64,000 bases of DNA from Ceratorhiza oryzae-sativae. Lineage: Eukaryota; Basidiomycota; Agaricomycetes; Cantharellales; Ceratobasidiaceae. Of the stretch, positions 10,514 to 21,178 are shown piece after piece. Location: assembly GCA_030998015.1 (NCBI GenBank), contig JARWMV010000238.1, forward strand, positions 1 to 64,000, read 5' to 3'. Each line of letters begins with the position of its first letter. Positions within the stretch are counted from its first letter, which is position 1. The translations under genes were made by a program, and so were the position numbers. The notes under the pieces are model-generated. The model was given only the letters and a program-made list of their open reading frames with translations, was not told where the DNA came from and made no database searches.

Positions 10514-11441
10514 CAATGCCTCTGTAATTAATTTGTGAAATAATTGAATTTGTATGCACTCCAAATTGTACTATTTTTTTGTCCCATTAAATATTAAAAA
10601 TTTCCTGCTTTCCAACGCATATTTTATTAAGTTTTTACAATAAGATCTCAGAAAGATACAGAGGTTGCAATATTTCCTCTTATCAGGGGATACTGATTAC
10701 AACATTGCACCACTCATATCTTGGCAACTGCTTATGCTATCAAAGCGACCTTATGCTCTATCGATAGCTAATCTTTGGTGGTATCTGCTGCCCAACGATC
10801 GTCACAATCCACCAGATCCTTGTGCTGGAATAGCCTGAAGATCATTAGAATCATACTGGACCATCAATCAAGATCTAATGACTCCAGTGAGTCAGGAGAG
10901 CCTTCCAAATTAATCCAGAAGCTTCTCTGACTCACTTTATGACTCACTGAGATGTAGCCTCCATTCATTACATGTATATACTATGATAATATGATCTACA
11001 AGCCAATAGCAGGTCTCAGATGCATCAATGCCTTTGATCCACACCCTGTCTTTACTCTCTTATCCTATACTGGGCTAAGGTGTACCCCAAGTATAGCAGT
11101 ACCCTCTTTTGATGATCACACTGGCATGCATGCATCTATTTGGCTCTGGGATGCCCTCCTCAGGGTATAAAAGGTCCTCTTCTGAGGCCCTTCCAGACCA
11201 CCCTCCTCATCTTACTCAACCCAGACTTGTTATTGGTTTCTTTTCTCTTTCTATTTCTCTTGTCTGTTTGTGATTTCTTATATAACTAGTACTGAGGAAT
11301 AAAGTACCATATTAGTTATATACTGTCTGATTCATTGTATTTTATATGCAGAGATAGATAAGGATAAAATATTGCATGATTGAGCATGACATTAAGTACC
11401 AGCTATTAGAGGAAATCTAAGTACCTGTAGCTGAGGAAGTA

Positions 11442-12115
11442 CACTGGGTGACAAAAGTCTTGCAGCACTTGTGTTACAGCTCTGGGCAGTCAGGAGCAAA
11501 GGCAAAGCACAACTTTTTGTATGGCATATTTAGGGTACTGTCTAATACATATATTGCAATACTTTGTGAGCATCTGGAGTGCATACATGGGGCATGAGGG
11601 GAGATGTGGCACAGGGGTGGTTTTTAAGGTCATTGTTCCAGGTGTCCCCAAGCTTAGCTGTAGTAGTAGGTATTATAGCACTGAGCCTTGCGACTGCAAC
11701 AGGCATCTGGGCTTTTGTGTGCCTGCCACCATTGCAGAGATATGGGCAACTGAAAGTACTGTTTTTGGGTGTTTTTGGCCAAAAAGTGCCAAAATTGCCG
11801 ACTTTGGGCCACCATTGCTCAATAACAGGGGCATGCACACAAAAGCTCAGATACTTGTTGAAATCTCAAAGCTCAGTGCTATCATGCCTACTACTACAGC
11901 TACACTGGGGGATGCCTGGAACAATGACCTTAAAAACCACCCCTGTGTCACATCTCCCCTCATGCACTGTGTATGCACTCCAGATGCTCACAAAGTGTTG
12001 CAATATATGTATTAGACAGTACCCTACATATGTCATACAAAAGGTTGTGCTTTGCCTTCACTCCTGACTGCCCAGAGCCATAACACAAGTGCTGCAAGAC
12101 TTTTGTCACCCAGTG
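11442..12115. mobile_element. Foldback Tc1/mariner-like MITE, 674 bp, TA target
   Basis: Both ends carry CACTGGGTGACAAAAGTCTT and further matching sequence, and the two arms (about 11442-11760 and 11798-12115) are near reverse complements along about 320 bp. The element is flanked by TA at 11440-11441 and 12116-12117. The empty site GAAGTACATGCATTAGG is present in LTR A1 near 267 and, inverted, in LTR A' near 2580. A TA target with CACTGGGTGACAAAAGT termini suggests the Tc1/mariner superfamily. Reading frames inside are by-products of the repeats. Confidence 0.88.
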
Positions 12116-12666
12116 TACATGCATTAGGCAGCCCTTCATCTATCCTATAAGCTATCACTTAAGTCTAGTATTAAGATTAATACCAGTTAGTCCAAGCAAC
12201 TAGGGCTGAACTACATTTAAGATATCTAAGGGAACCTGACCATAGTAGTCTTGCTGTTTATACCTATAAATTAGTCAGTTTACACTGTGCAAGATTAAGA
12301 CTACCTTGAGTGTTACTTGATTGCATTGCAACTACTGAGCCTTCTTACTCTAGCTTAAGAAGTATTGAGTACAATTAGTGTATACTAACATATCTACATT
12401 AGCTTAAGCTCTAGATATCCAAGTGTACCCTGACCTATAACATATAGCCTTCAAGGTATGAGTCAGACTGTTCTGCATTCCACAGTAGGTTATGGGTCAC
12501 ATGTTGTGTAAACAAGTATTAAGTAAGTCACTCTTAGGGTTGTTGCTTTTGCAAGTCCACCAGAAAACCAGGTAAGCAAGTGGATAAAATGAACAAGGGC
12601 AAGATAAATGAAAAATTTACCAACACATATAAGCAATTGGTACTGTACAGCTAAGCCACTTGCAAG

Positions 12667-13350
12667 TGTCATGAGCCACAATCAAAGGTCTTGTGGCTAA
12701 CCATCATTTTTTCCTTTTTCTACCTTTGTCTTGTGGCTTGGCCACCTCCTGTTCATGAGTAGGCACCTCCACCTGCTTACTGAGCCTTGTCCTATTATTA
12801 GTCACTCACTTACTGATCACTGCCATTCACCCTACTCATGCTTCTATTATTAGTTACTTGCTGACAGATGAATGTTCTATTATTAGTAACTGGCTGACTG
12901 ATCACTGCCATTCATTCTTACTCATCCTACATATACACTTAGTCACTCCCTTGGTTAGAATAGTATAAAAGCAAGGAGAGCAAGCTGGGGTAGGCCAGCT
13001 TGTCTACCTTGTCAATTCCTCTCTAAAGCACCTAGTGTGAAGAACAGTCCCTAGCTGACTTATTAGCTTAAGTAACAGCTGGAAGGGTCTTGAGTCAAGA
13101 CCATGTTGCAAGCCCCAGCACTAAGCATCTGACTTAGCTGCTGTCCACAGTTGCTTATTCAGTGATGGGTGTCCATCAGCCACAAGAACATAAGTGCATA
13201 TGATGTCAAGCCACAAGATAGTAGACACACACAAGGCATCAAGCCAAGACAAGCCATGCATCAGCAGTAGTCAGGACATAGTCCAGACCCATCACAGGCA
13301 TTAGCCACTTGTAAAGCAAAGTCTGACAACTGCTTTCAGAGGTTGTGATA
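12667..13350 (+). mobile_element. Solo LTR D2 inside element E, TSD GCAAG/ACAAG
   Basis: Begins TGTCATGAGCCACAATC at 12667 and ends GGTTGTGATA at 13350, where the D1 copy ends GTGACA. Flanks GCAAG and ACAAG differ by one base. The right terminal repeat of element E gives the empty site near 14858. The TATA box AGTATAAAAGC lies near 12961. Confidence 0.82.
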
Positions 13351-13827
13351 ACAAGCACCTTAAGTGCCATAGAACACTGAAACCCAACACTCCCACTCAT
13401 GTTGGTGTGCATACAAAGAATAGACAAAAGATAAAAGTGTGGACAGCTCCCACTCAAACTGCAAGAAAGTGCCTGTGACCAAGACAAAAGATAAACCAAA
13501 AAATAGAACATAAAATATGCACCCACACTCCCACTGAAGCTGAGCACCAAAACAAAAACAAAAAATAACTGTAGAACAGGGGGCACCAAGCCTCACCCTG
13601 CATGACCACAAGTGGGAGGCACTAGGCTGCACCATATACCAAACCAGAACAAGGGGCACCAAGCCACTCCTTGCAAATAATGTAGGGGGCACCTAGCTGC
13701 TCCTACAACACCGGAGGGACACCCAGTCACCTCTCCCAACCTATCCAAGGTCTTGGCTGCCACACTGACATTTCCCAACCACCTCTACAGCATTGTATGC
13801 AGCTATCTGAGCATGCATCCCACTACC

Positions 13828-14277
13828 TGTCAGAGCTGACAGCCTGAACAATAGTGCCAAACACTTATAAGGTGATGGCAGACCCAAAGGCTATGATGGC
13901 CAAGGGTCTAACTACAACACCTAGAAGGGATGTGCAGTGAGGGAAGGGAGTGCAACAACATGCAGAGGGGATGTTCAACAGGAGGTTGAGTTCTGAGGCT
14001 TAAGGCTCTCAGACTCTCCCTTATATATTCACAGAGGAGGCAGTACATATGTAATAAGAAGCCTAAGTAAATTGTATGATGACTGAGATGGTGCCATGTC
14101 AACAGAATATTCCAGAATACATCAACAATGGTCAACAACAACAATGTCACATGACTTGATCAATAATTCCATGCATATATCTGAATAAACAGGACTTGTC
14201 CATAAAGCAGGAAAAGAGAGGTAGAATAAATCATTATAAATTCAGATAAATTTGTGCTCATAGTCTAGGCGATGACA
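13828..14277 (-). mobile_element. Solo LTR B3 (inverted) inside element E, 450 bp, TSD CTACC
   Basis: Begins TGTCAGAG at 13828 and ends GATGACA at 14277. CTACC is repeated exactly at 13823-13827 and 14278-14282. It is an inverted, internally shortened copy of LTR B1/B2. Confidence 0.9.
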
Positions 14278-15262
14278 CTACCAGCAACACAGCAATGCCC
14301 CTGGCCATCTGCCCAGTTGCCCAAATGCAACCCAATTCCCTCTGACTCAACCACCTCCACTCCCTGACAGTCCATGCAGCAAATGGCACACACCAGTATC
14401 CAACTAGGTGACCCACCAATGCTGCCCACCCTCTGCCAGTGGCCCTCCTGTCCTTCCAGGCTTATGACAACCCCAACCACACCACTGTGAGAACCAGCTA
14501 AGTGTGTTGTTGTCCTTTGGCTCTACTCAGCTGATTCCACCACACCCTTCCCCACACCACCTCAACTTTCCTCCTGGCACCCTCTGCCTATCCCCAACCC
14601 TCAGTGACCCCCTTGGTCTCCCAGATGTGGTAGCTGCCAACCTTCAGAGCTTGCCAAGGCATAGTGGCAAGAGTTTGAGTATGCAGATTCCAGGTATAGT
14701 CAAGTTTTAGCTCATGCAGGAAACACCAGGGCTCATAACCTTTTGTGAGTCTGCCAGAAAGCTGGGTAAGCAAGTGGATAAAACAAATGAGGGCAAGATT
14801 CACAAAAGATTTACTGACACATATAAGCAATCAGTACTGTACAGCTAAGTCACTCACAAGTGCCATAAGCACCATAGAACACCAAAACCCAACAGTTGCA
14901 GCTCTGAATCTTATAGAGCTGTGCAAGGTCCCAGGGTCATGTGATTTAAGTGCTGAGGTCACATGATAACTCACTCCTTACTCCAAGTTACAATGGACAG
15001 AATTGCAGGAGCAAGTTAGGTAACCACCATAAGTGCCAAGGTCATGCAATGTGTTAAGCACCAGGGTCATGTGATAACTCACTCCTTGCTCCAAGTTACA
15101 ATGGAGAGAATTTCAGGAGCAAGTTAGATAACCACTGTAAGCACCAGGATAAGTACCAAGGTCATGTGACTATGTTTATAGCATGTTCAACTTAGGAGAA
15201 AATGCTGTAAACTATAGGCTAATTCTCTTGTCACATTATGGCTGTCTGTGCAGGTCATAACA

Positions 15263-15792
15263 GTTGTAATATTTCCTCTTATCAGGAATTATTGATTACA
15301 AGATCACACTGCCCACACCTTGGCAACCACCTATGCCATCAAAGTGATCTTAAGTTCTATTGATAGATAATCTTCAGTGGTACCTGCTACCCAAAGATCA
15401 TTGTGATCCACCAGATCCTTGCACCAGAATGGTCCAAGGATCATTAGAATCTCACTGGATCATCAATCAAGATCTAATGACTCCAATGAGTCAGGAGAGC
15501 CTTCCTAATTGATCCAGAAGCTTCTCTGACTCACTGTTTGACTCACTGAGATGTAGCCTCCATTCATTACATGTATATACTATGATAATATGATCTACAA
15601 GCCAATAGCAGGTCTCAGATGCATCAATGCCTTCAATCCACACCCTGCCTCTACTCTTTTATCCTGTACTGGGCTAGGGTGTACCCCAAGTATAGCAGTA
15701 CCCTCTTTTGATGATTGCAATGGCATGCATGCATCTACTTGGCTCTGTAATGCCCTCCTCAGGGTATAAAAGAACCTCCTCTGAGGCCTTCC
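15263..15792 (+). mobile_element. Truncated LTR A3 fragment
   Basis: This matches LTR A2 from about 10665 to 11195. It is bounded on the left by the end of LTR C3 and on the right by LTR B4, which starts within the CCTCTGAGGCC.TTCC part of the A sequence. It has the fewest CpG sites of the three A copies compared. The A sequence does not resume after LTR B4. Confidence 0.8.
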
Positions 15793-16987
15793 TGTCAAGG
15801 CCTAGACCATGACCACAGATTTATTCCAATTTATCATAATTTATCTTTTCTCTACTTTATTGGACAAGTCCTGTTTATTCAGATATATGCATAGAATTAT
15901 TGACTGAGTCATGTGGCCTTGTTGTTGTTGACCATTGTTGATGCATTCCAGAATATTCTGTTGACATGGCACCATTTCTGTTATCATACAATTTACCTAG
16001 GCTTCCTATTTCACATGTACTGCCTCACTGTTGAATATATAATGGAGAGTCTGAGAGCCTTAAGCCTCAGGACTTGACCTCCTGTCAAAACCCACCTTCT
16101 ACCTGAGTTGGTCACCAAGCCACTTAGTCCCTGCCCAGACCTCTTCAGGTCAAGTGCACACCTAAAACTGTTATGACCTGTCAAACAGACATAACAGAAT
16201 AACCAAATATTTTTACAGATTTACAGCATTTTTCCTAAGCAGAACAAGCCATAAACAAGGTCACGTGACCTTGGGTGCTTAACTGGTGCTTATGGTGGTT
16301 ACCCTGAACTTGCTCCAGCATTTCTCTCCCTTGTTACTTGGAGTGAGGAGCAAGTTGTCATGTGATCTTGGCGCTTACAGCAGGATCACGTGACCTCAGC
16401 ACTTATGGTGGTTACTCTGAACTTGCTCCAGCATTTCTCTCCATTGTTACTTGGAGCAAGGAGCAAGTTGTCATGTGATCTTGGCGCTTACAGCAGGATC
16501 ATGTGACCTCAGCGCCTACCCCTTGGACCTTGCATGGCTCTATAAGATTTGGAGCTGCACAAACTTAAGACAAACAATTACCTAACCCATAGTACTGTAC
16601 ATAACCTGCACCTACTGCAGATTGTGCTTAGATAATACATCCACAGCCACTGCAGCCACAGGCATATATAAGAAGGATAAAGCAAGACTGGACACCTCAG
16701 CTTGCTTTATCTTGTCAACCACCATAGACCATAGCAAACACTGTAACTAGAACACTCGAATACATACCACATAGCACCAAACCATCAACACAGCCACTAC
16801 TTAAGTGCTTTGCAAGGAAGCATCCAGAGGGTCACAACAAAAACCCCTCTGCATGTTGTTGCACCACATCCCTTCACTGCACATCCCCCTCTAGGCATTG
16901 CAGTCTTGATCCTTGGTGTTACAGCCCTTGGATCTGCCATCACCTCATACACATTTGGCATTATTGCTCAGGTTGTCAGCTCTGACA
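15793..16987 (+). mobile_element. LTR B4, interrupted by LTR C1
   Basis: Begins TGTCAAGGCC at 15793 and ends CTCTGACA at 16987. It aligns with B1/B2 on both sides of LTR C1 (16169-16839). Flanks CTTCC and GATAT do not match, so the right junction is probably a rearrangement. Confidence 0.8.
16169..16839 (+). mobile_element. Solo LTR C1 inside LTR B4, 671 bp, TSD AAAAC
   Basis: Begins TGTTATGACCTG at 16169 and ends GGGTCACAACA at 16839. AAAAC is repeated at 16164-16168 and 16840-16844. It contains a tandem duplication with a 113-bp period (compare CATGTGATCTTGG at 16359 and 16472). Each unit has a GATCAYGTGACC motif. A TATA box GCATATATAAG lies near 16662. Confidence 0.88.
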
Positions 16988-18182
16988 GATATCTTAAAAT
17001 TGCCCACTACAATTGCTACCTGTAATCCTTATAAATTAATGTGGTGTTTTTTGGTGTAATTGGGATTGCATGTAATCAAAGTGTGTTCATTGCACTCAAT
17101 GAACTCAAATTATTCCTGGAGGTATTTTATCTGTTCACACTGGAACTTGTGGTCAAATATACTTGTGCATATTTGTGTTATATTGTGTTATAATACTGTT
17201 TTTGGGTGCCTTCTTCATATTTGGCCAAGAAAAGTGCCAACAGTGCCCTTTTTTGGGAAGTATTTTTTCTGTTTATACTGTAATCATTTCCTTTAAAGGA
17301 ACTTGTATGTCAATAAGTGTGAGAACGTCACAATTATGTTAACATAAACATGCCTTCAGTGAGAGATCGATATTCCCATGAATAAAGTTAGATATAAGTG
17401 GGGTAAATGCGTTGATGCAAATTGATTAATTGGTGATCTCGAAGTTTTAATGACCACGTACCACAAACAAATATATTGGAGAAACATTTTACTGCAGATA
17501 TTGTGGTGGCCTGTGCACACAACTCAACTTGTCCAATTCTACCAACCTCAACTCAACCACGATTGGCCATGGGTAGCACTTATTTGCCCTACTTAAGCTA
17601 TCAGGTTAGTAGCATTACGCATGCTAATACACATCGAAATGAAGCTCTTCTAACATATGTCCGAAGTAACAGGTGTAATCTGTTCACCATAGCGGCCTAC
17701 AGTGCACGGCATCATTGATCAACACCGCACGTAGATCACGTCATGCCCAACCGCTTGACGGCGACGGCCCTGTTGTTGACACACATGGGTCTTGCTCTCA
17801 CAAGCTGTTCTCTAAGGATAGGTACCACTGCTCCTCTTGTTGGGATCATTTTGATGGGGACCGCCTTTGCAGTTGAAAACCGCACCTGGCAGCCATTAGT
17901 GTCATTGTACTTGTTTTGGTTGCGATTCCTACGCAAACATGTTCCTGGGACTGTATTAGTAGCTAGTTGGTATAAAACCTGTTGAAACATCTAGCTATAA
18001 TTGCAATATTCTCGCACTTTTAGCCCAAAACTCGCGAGTATATCAGTGCAAGTATAACACAATAAAACACGAATACGCGCAAGTATATTCGACCACAAGT
18101 TCCAGTGTCATGCATTCTTTATCCAAAATTTTTAATTCATTATAACGACAATCTTTCCCTGAGTAGTCAGATTTTCCGGGTG
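16988..18182. other. Gene-free repeat-derived DNA
   Basis: No gene is recognised. The stretch 17137-17215 is the inverted counterpart of 18024-18109 (shared AAGTATATT.GACCACAAG core), so the two are copies of one dispersed repeat. A part near 17190-17260 (ACTGTTTTTGGGTG then GGCCAAGAAAAGTGCCAA) resembles the centre of the foldback element at 11442-12115. A short open frame at 17743-17985 is open on both strands and is not convincing. Confidence 0.5.
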
Positions 18183-18921
18183 CATCAGGAAAACGAGCCG
18201 CGTCTAATTAGCTCTAAACAGCGCGTTGAGCTGGTCGAGGGCCCCGAAATGAAACCTGCAATCGTTAGCGCTCTTGAGAGCTCATAAGAGCTCGACCGGC
18301 ACGAGGTAGAATCGGACTCCGATGTCAGTTAGTTGGCAATTGAGTGATATCGGCTTACCCTGGCAGATAACGCCAACAGTGGTCATAAATGGAGCATTTT
18401 ATAGATACAGTTCATACATGTGTGATATTGCAGCCTCGCCTATCGGCAGATTAATCATGGCTGTGCATGCCTCCACATGCCACACCTACTGCACTTGTTC
18501 GCTAGAGTGGGGCCGACTTGATCTGTTGGCCTGAACATAGCCATTCCGCCCATGTGAAGTCACCCACGAAGGTGGTGGCAATGTTTACTTAGTGGCCCAT
18601 CATGTACACGGGGTAGTTTTGCTTTGCGCATCTACTGGCACTAAAACCATTCAAAACGCCCCGCTAGTTCCGGATATTGATGAATAATGCAAATAACTTT
18701 ATTTACTGCCACAAAATCAATAGCCAATAGGAGATTTCGACACGCATATATGGATATCACTCAATTTCCAACTAACTGACATCGGAGTCCGATTCTACCT
18801 CGTGCCGGTCGAGCTCTTATGAGCTCTCAAGAGCGCTAACGATTGCAGGTTTCATTTCGGGGCCCTCGACCAGCTCAACGCGCTGTTTAGAGCTAATTAG
18901 ACGCGGCTCGTTTTCCTGATG
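18183..18921. repeat. Foldback repeat with 168-bp arms
   Basis: The left arm 18183-18350 (starts CATCAGGAAAACGAGCC) is the reverse complement of the right arm 18754-18921; I noticed a single mismatch. The 403-bp spacer has no recognisable gene. The arms are CpG-rich and almost identical, so the repeat is recent. No clear TSD is visible. It may be a foldback DNA transposon. Confidence 0.85.
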
Positions 18922-19149
18922 TGTGAAAGTTCCAGTGCTACGACTTGGGATAACAAGAGCATTCGCGACTGTGCGTCATCCCGGTTTGGTGTAGCGGTGC
19001 TTTGCGTTCGTGGGATTATTCTTTCGCAGAATTTGGGTAGAACATATTTGCCGTACAAGCAAGGGTCTATTCTGCGCTGGCGAAGTGTCGTCGGAGGAAT
19101 TGCCAGGGAATAGGGACATCAAAACATGGATGGCGGCTATCCACATGAG

Positions 19150-19735
19150 CCAGCGGCCGCATCGGAATAGCCTATGACTGCGGTTTCGAAAGGGGGTTGT
19201 TGTAGCAGGTATCGCATGCGATAGATTCCTCAGCGGAAGTCACTCGTCGACTCCACGTCGGCTTGGCTAAGCCCACAAGTATCGACTAGATACGGGTGTC
19301 AAATGTATAATTAGCTCAAAGTGATATCGATTTGTTTTTGCTCAACTATCCTAATGGTAGCGGATTGAGTCAGGGTGACACGGCTTCGCCTCCTACATGA
19401 CCGAGCAACAAACACGACAAGTACATGCCAGACGTAGGAAGTTAGCACTCCACGTTCCCTTCGGGAGAATTTTGTGGCAGCAGACGCTCTGGTTCTGAGT
19501 TCTTTTCTGCCACCGAGATTGTTTTTGAGGGGCGACATCATCTCTTGGGCACGATGTATTCGTTCTCAAATTCCCGTCCCAGAGATGTTGAGGCAGAAAG
19601 GCCTTGCACACATGCCCAGGTATTTTCAGGTTGCCCTTCCTGTTTCTCAGGGACAGTTCCTGCACTGGTGGTGTGTAAGGTGCCTCTCTATAAGGGTGTT
19701 TATACTGCACCTAGGATTATAAAAGCTTCCAATCG
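19150..19735 (+). promoter_or_regulatory. Orphan duplicate of the secreted-protein promoter
   Basis: This segment is a diverged direct copy of about 19990-20580. Shared blocks include TTCTTTTCTGCCA.CGAGATTG, GGCGACATC.TCTCTT, TTCTCAAATTCCCGTCC and CTCAGGGACAGTTCC. It ends with CTCTATAAG at about 19686, TTTATACTGCA, and then the similarity stops before any ATG-led gene. It may be what is left of a tandem gene duplication. Confidence 0.7.
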
Positions 19736-19989
19736 ATTCTATTTATAAATTGATTCCTTTGTAATGACGTCTGTGGAGCGTATTGCGACGGTGCTGTTGT
19801 CTGCTCCGTTTGCCAAGCACGGGGCGGGCTAACGCTGATGAGTGAATCATGCGCACGGACTCGCCTAGTTCTGACTTCTTGGATCTAGCAACAACGCTTG
19901 TTGCGGGGTAAAGTAAGCTAGCATGTGCACGCCATTCCTAGACTTTCGCGTAAGCAAATTACCGGACAGATCTGCTCGGAAACTTATGA

Positions 19990-20606
19990 ATACATCAGTC
20001 CATCGGAATCGCCCATGAGTGCACTTCCGGAAGGGGTTACCGTAGTGTTCATCACCTGATGGATTCCCCAATAGAAGTCACACGCGCATTTCGTGTCATT
20101 TTGGCTGAGTCAACAAGCATCGACCAGAAATGGTACAAGATATGTAATTGGCTTAGAGCGGCATTGGTTTTTTCGTTCAACTATTCAAATGGTGACTCAT
20201 TGAGCCAAAGGGATATAATTTCGCCTTCTACATCGCCAGGTTACAAACACCGCGAATACGCATGGTAGTGGGGAGCTTGACACATCATGTTTCCCTCTCG
20301 GAGAATGTTTTTCACAGCGGCCGCTATGGTTATGAGTTCTTTTCTGCCAGCGAGATTGTTTTTTTTTTTGTGGGGGGGGGGGGAGGCGACATCGTCTCTT
20401 CTGCATGATGTATGCGTTCTCAAATTCCCGTCCACAGCGATGTCAAGGCAGAAAGTTCTTGCATGCATGCTCAGGTGCTTTTAGGTTGTCCTTCTGTTTT
20501 CTCAGGGACAGTTCCCGCATGTGTGGTCCGCACCCGCCTCTATATAAGAGGCTTTATACTGCATGAGTTCTGCACCCATCGCCTCACTCGCTCAACACAT
20601 TCCACA
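19990..20606 (+). promoter_or_regulatory. Promoter of the small secreted protein gene
   Basis: TATATAAG at 20541-20548 lies about 60 bp before the ATG at 20607, a usual TATA position in fungi. A pyrimidine-rich CTCACTCGCTCAACACATTCCACA stretch precedes the ATG; I show it only as a leader. A T12/G12 homopolymer run lies at about 20360-20382. The upstream 590 bp is present a second time at 19150-19735. Confidence 0.65.
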
Positions 20607-21178
20607 ATGAGATTCTCTTCCGTCCTCTCTTTGCTCCCAATTTATCTGGGTGCAGCGATCCACTATGTCTCTGCAGAGACTGTGGAAACTCTCGCGGAGT
20701 TTAAACTCGTTACCACGGACAGCCTCAAAACCCCCATTGTGCCAACCGGAAACCTCGCTTTATATTTCACGGATTATAACAAGACCGGGTCGTTACATTT
20801 TACTCAAACCAAGTCCCCCGGAGTGAAGCTCACGCTGTGGGGTACATCACTTTGGACATATACTCGTGAGTTATGAAAACTGTAATATGGTGTGAGGCTT
20901 TTACTTACATTCACACGATAGGTCCGGACGGCTTCCCTGGCGGCACAGCTCCATTTGGCGTGCTCTATCCGTCCCCAGACGAACCCCTTGACATCCGCGA
21001 TCAACTCGCCGGATTCTACGGGTACGGCTTGGTTAACGGCACTGTTTTCGCCCTTCATGATGTCTATAAGGGCAAGTGGTGGATTTGCCGCGATACTACC
21101 GATAAACTTCCCGTAATCGTGGTTGACGCTAAAGCGAGTAGGGGTTGTCAGCCCACTTATATAGTCAAATCACCGTAA
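20607..21178 (+). CDS. Small secreted protein, unknown function
   Basis: Two exons, 20607-20865 and 20922-21178, with a 56-bp GT..AG intron. The product is about 171 residues. Residues 1-23 form a signal peptide (MRFSSVLSLLPIYLGAAIHY, then a VSA cleavage box). The mature part has two Asn-X-Thr sites (NKT, NGT), few cysteines (WWIC and RGC) and aromatic-rich segments (GFYGYG, KGKWW). It is likely an extracellular protein, perhaps stabilised by one disulfide. I do not recognise the family. Its promoter is TATA-containing and duplicated upstream, which would fit an inducible gene. A role as effector is only speculation. Confidence 0.75.

Larger units (their letters stand above)
9900..12442 (+). 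mobile_element. Solo LTR A2 with two internal insertions, TSD TATAC/TATAG
   Basis: Begins TGTTATGGATT at 9900 and ends CTATAACA at 12442. Flanks are TATAC (9895-9899) and TATAG (12443-12447), one mismatch. It contains LTR C4 (9958-10513) and the foldback element (11442-12115). Without them it is about 1.3 kb, like LTR A'. TATAAAAGG lies near 11166 and GAATAAAG near 11296. It sits within LTR C3. Confidence 0.85.
12547..14894. mobile_element. TRIM-like retroelement E with 154-bp terminal direct repeats, TSD GTTGC
   Basis: Flanked by GTTGC at 12542-12546 and 14895-14899. The left terminal repeat is 12547-12666 plus 13351-13389 (split by LTR D2), and the right one is 14741-14894. Both are 154 bp once the D2 target duplication is removed. 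The internal part is about 0.9 kb after LTR B3 (13828-14277) is removed, and has no coding frame of note. Size and layout resemble terminal-repeat retrotransposons in miniature (TRIM). Oddly, both repeats start TTTTG rather than TG, while they end CCCAACA. Confidence 0.7.
9723..15262 (-). mobile_element. LTR C3, blown apart by nested insertions
   Basis: Pieces of a family C LTR lie at 9723-9899, 12448-12546 and 14900-15262. Together they make about 640 bp. It begins TGTTGAGACC and ends GGTCATAACA. LTR A2 and element E fill the gaps, each with its own TSD. Comparison with the intact C2 copy (CAATGAGTTATACCCTTCAA and GGTTGTTGTGGCTCTG) confirms both break points. The outer flanks (TATAA and GTTGT) do not match, so the two ends may come from different insertions joined by recombination. 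Confidence 0.75.

Noticed and set aside
11521..12067. Frames of about 160 codons within the foldback element
   Set aside because: The plus and minus frames mirror each other because of the inverted arms. They show no transposase motif.
17736..17990. A small gene at 17743-17985
   Set aside because: Both strands are open over the same bases, with no homology that I recognise and no promoter signal.
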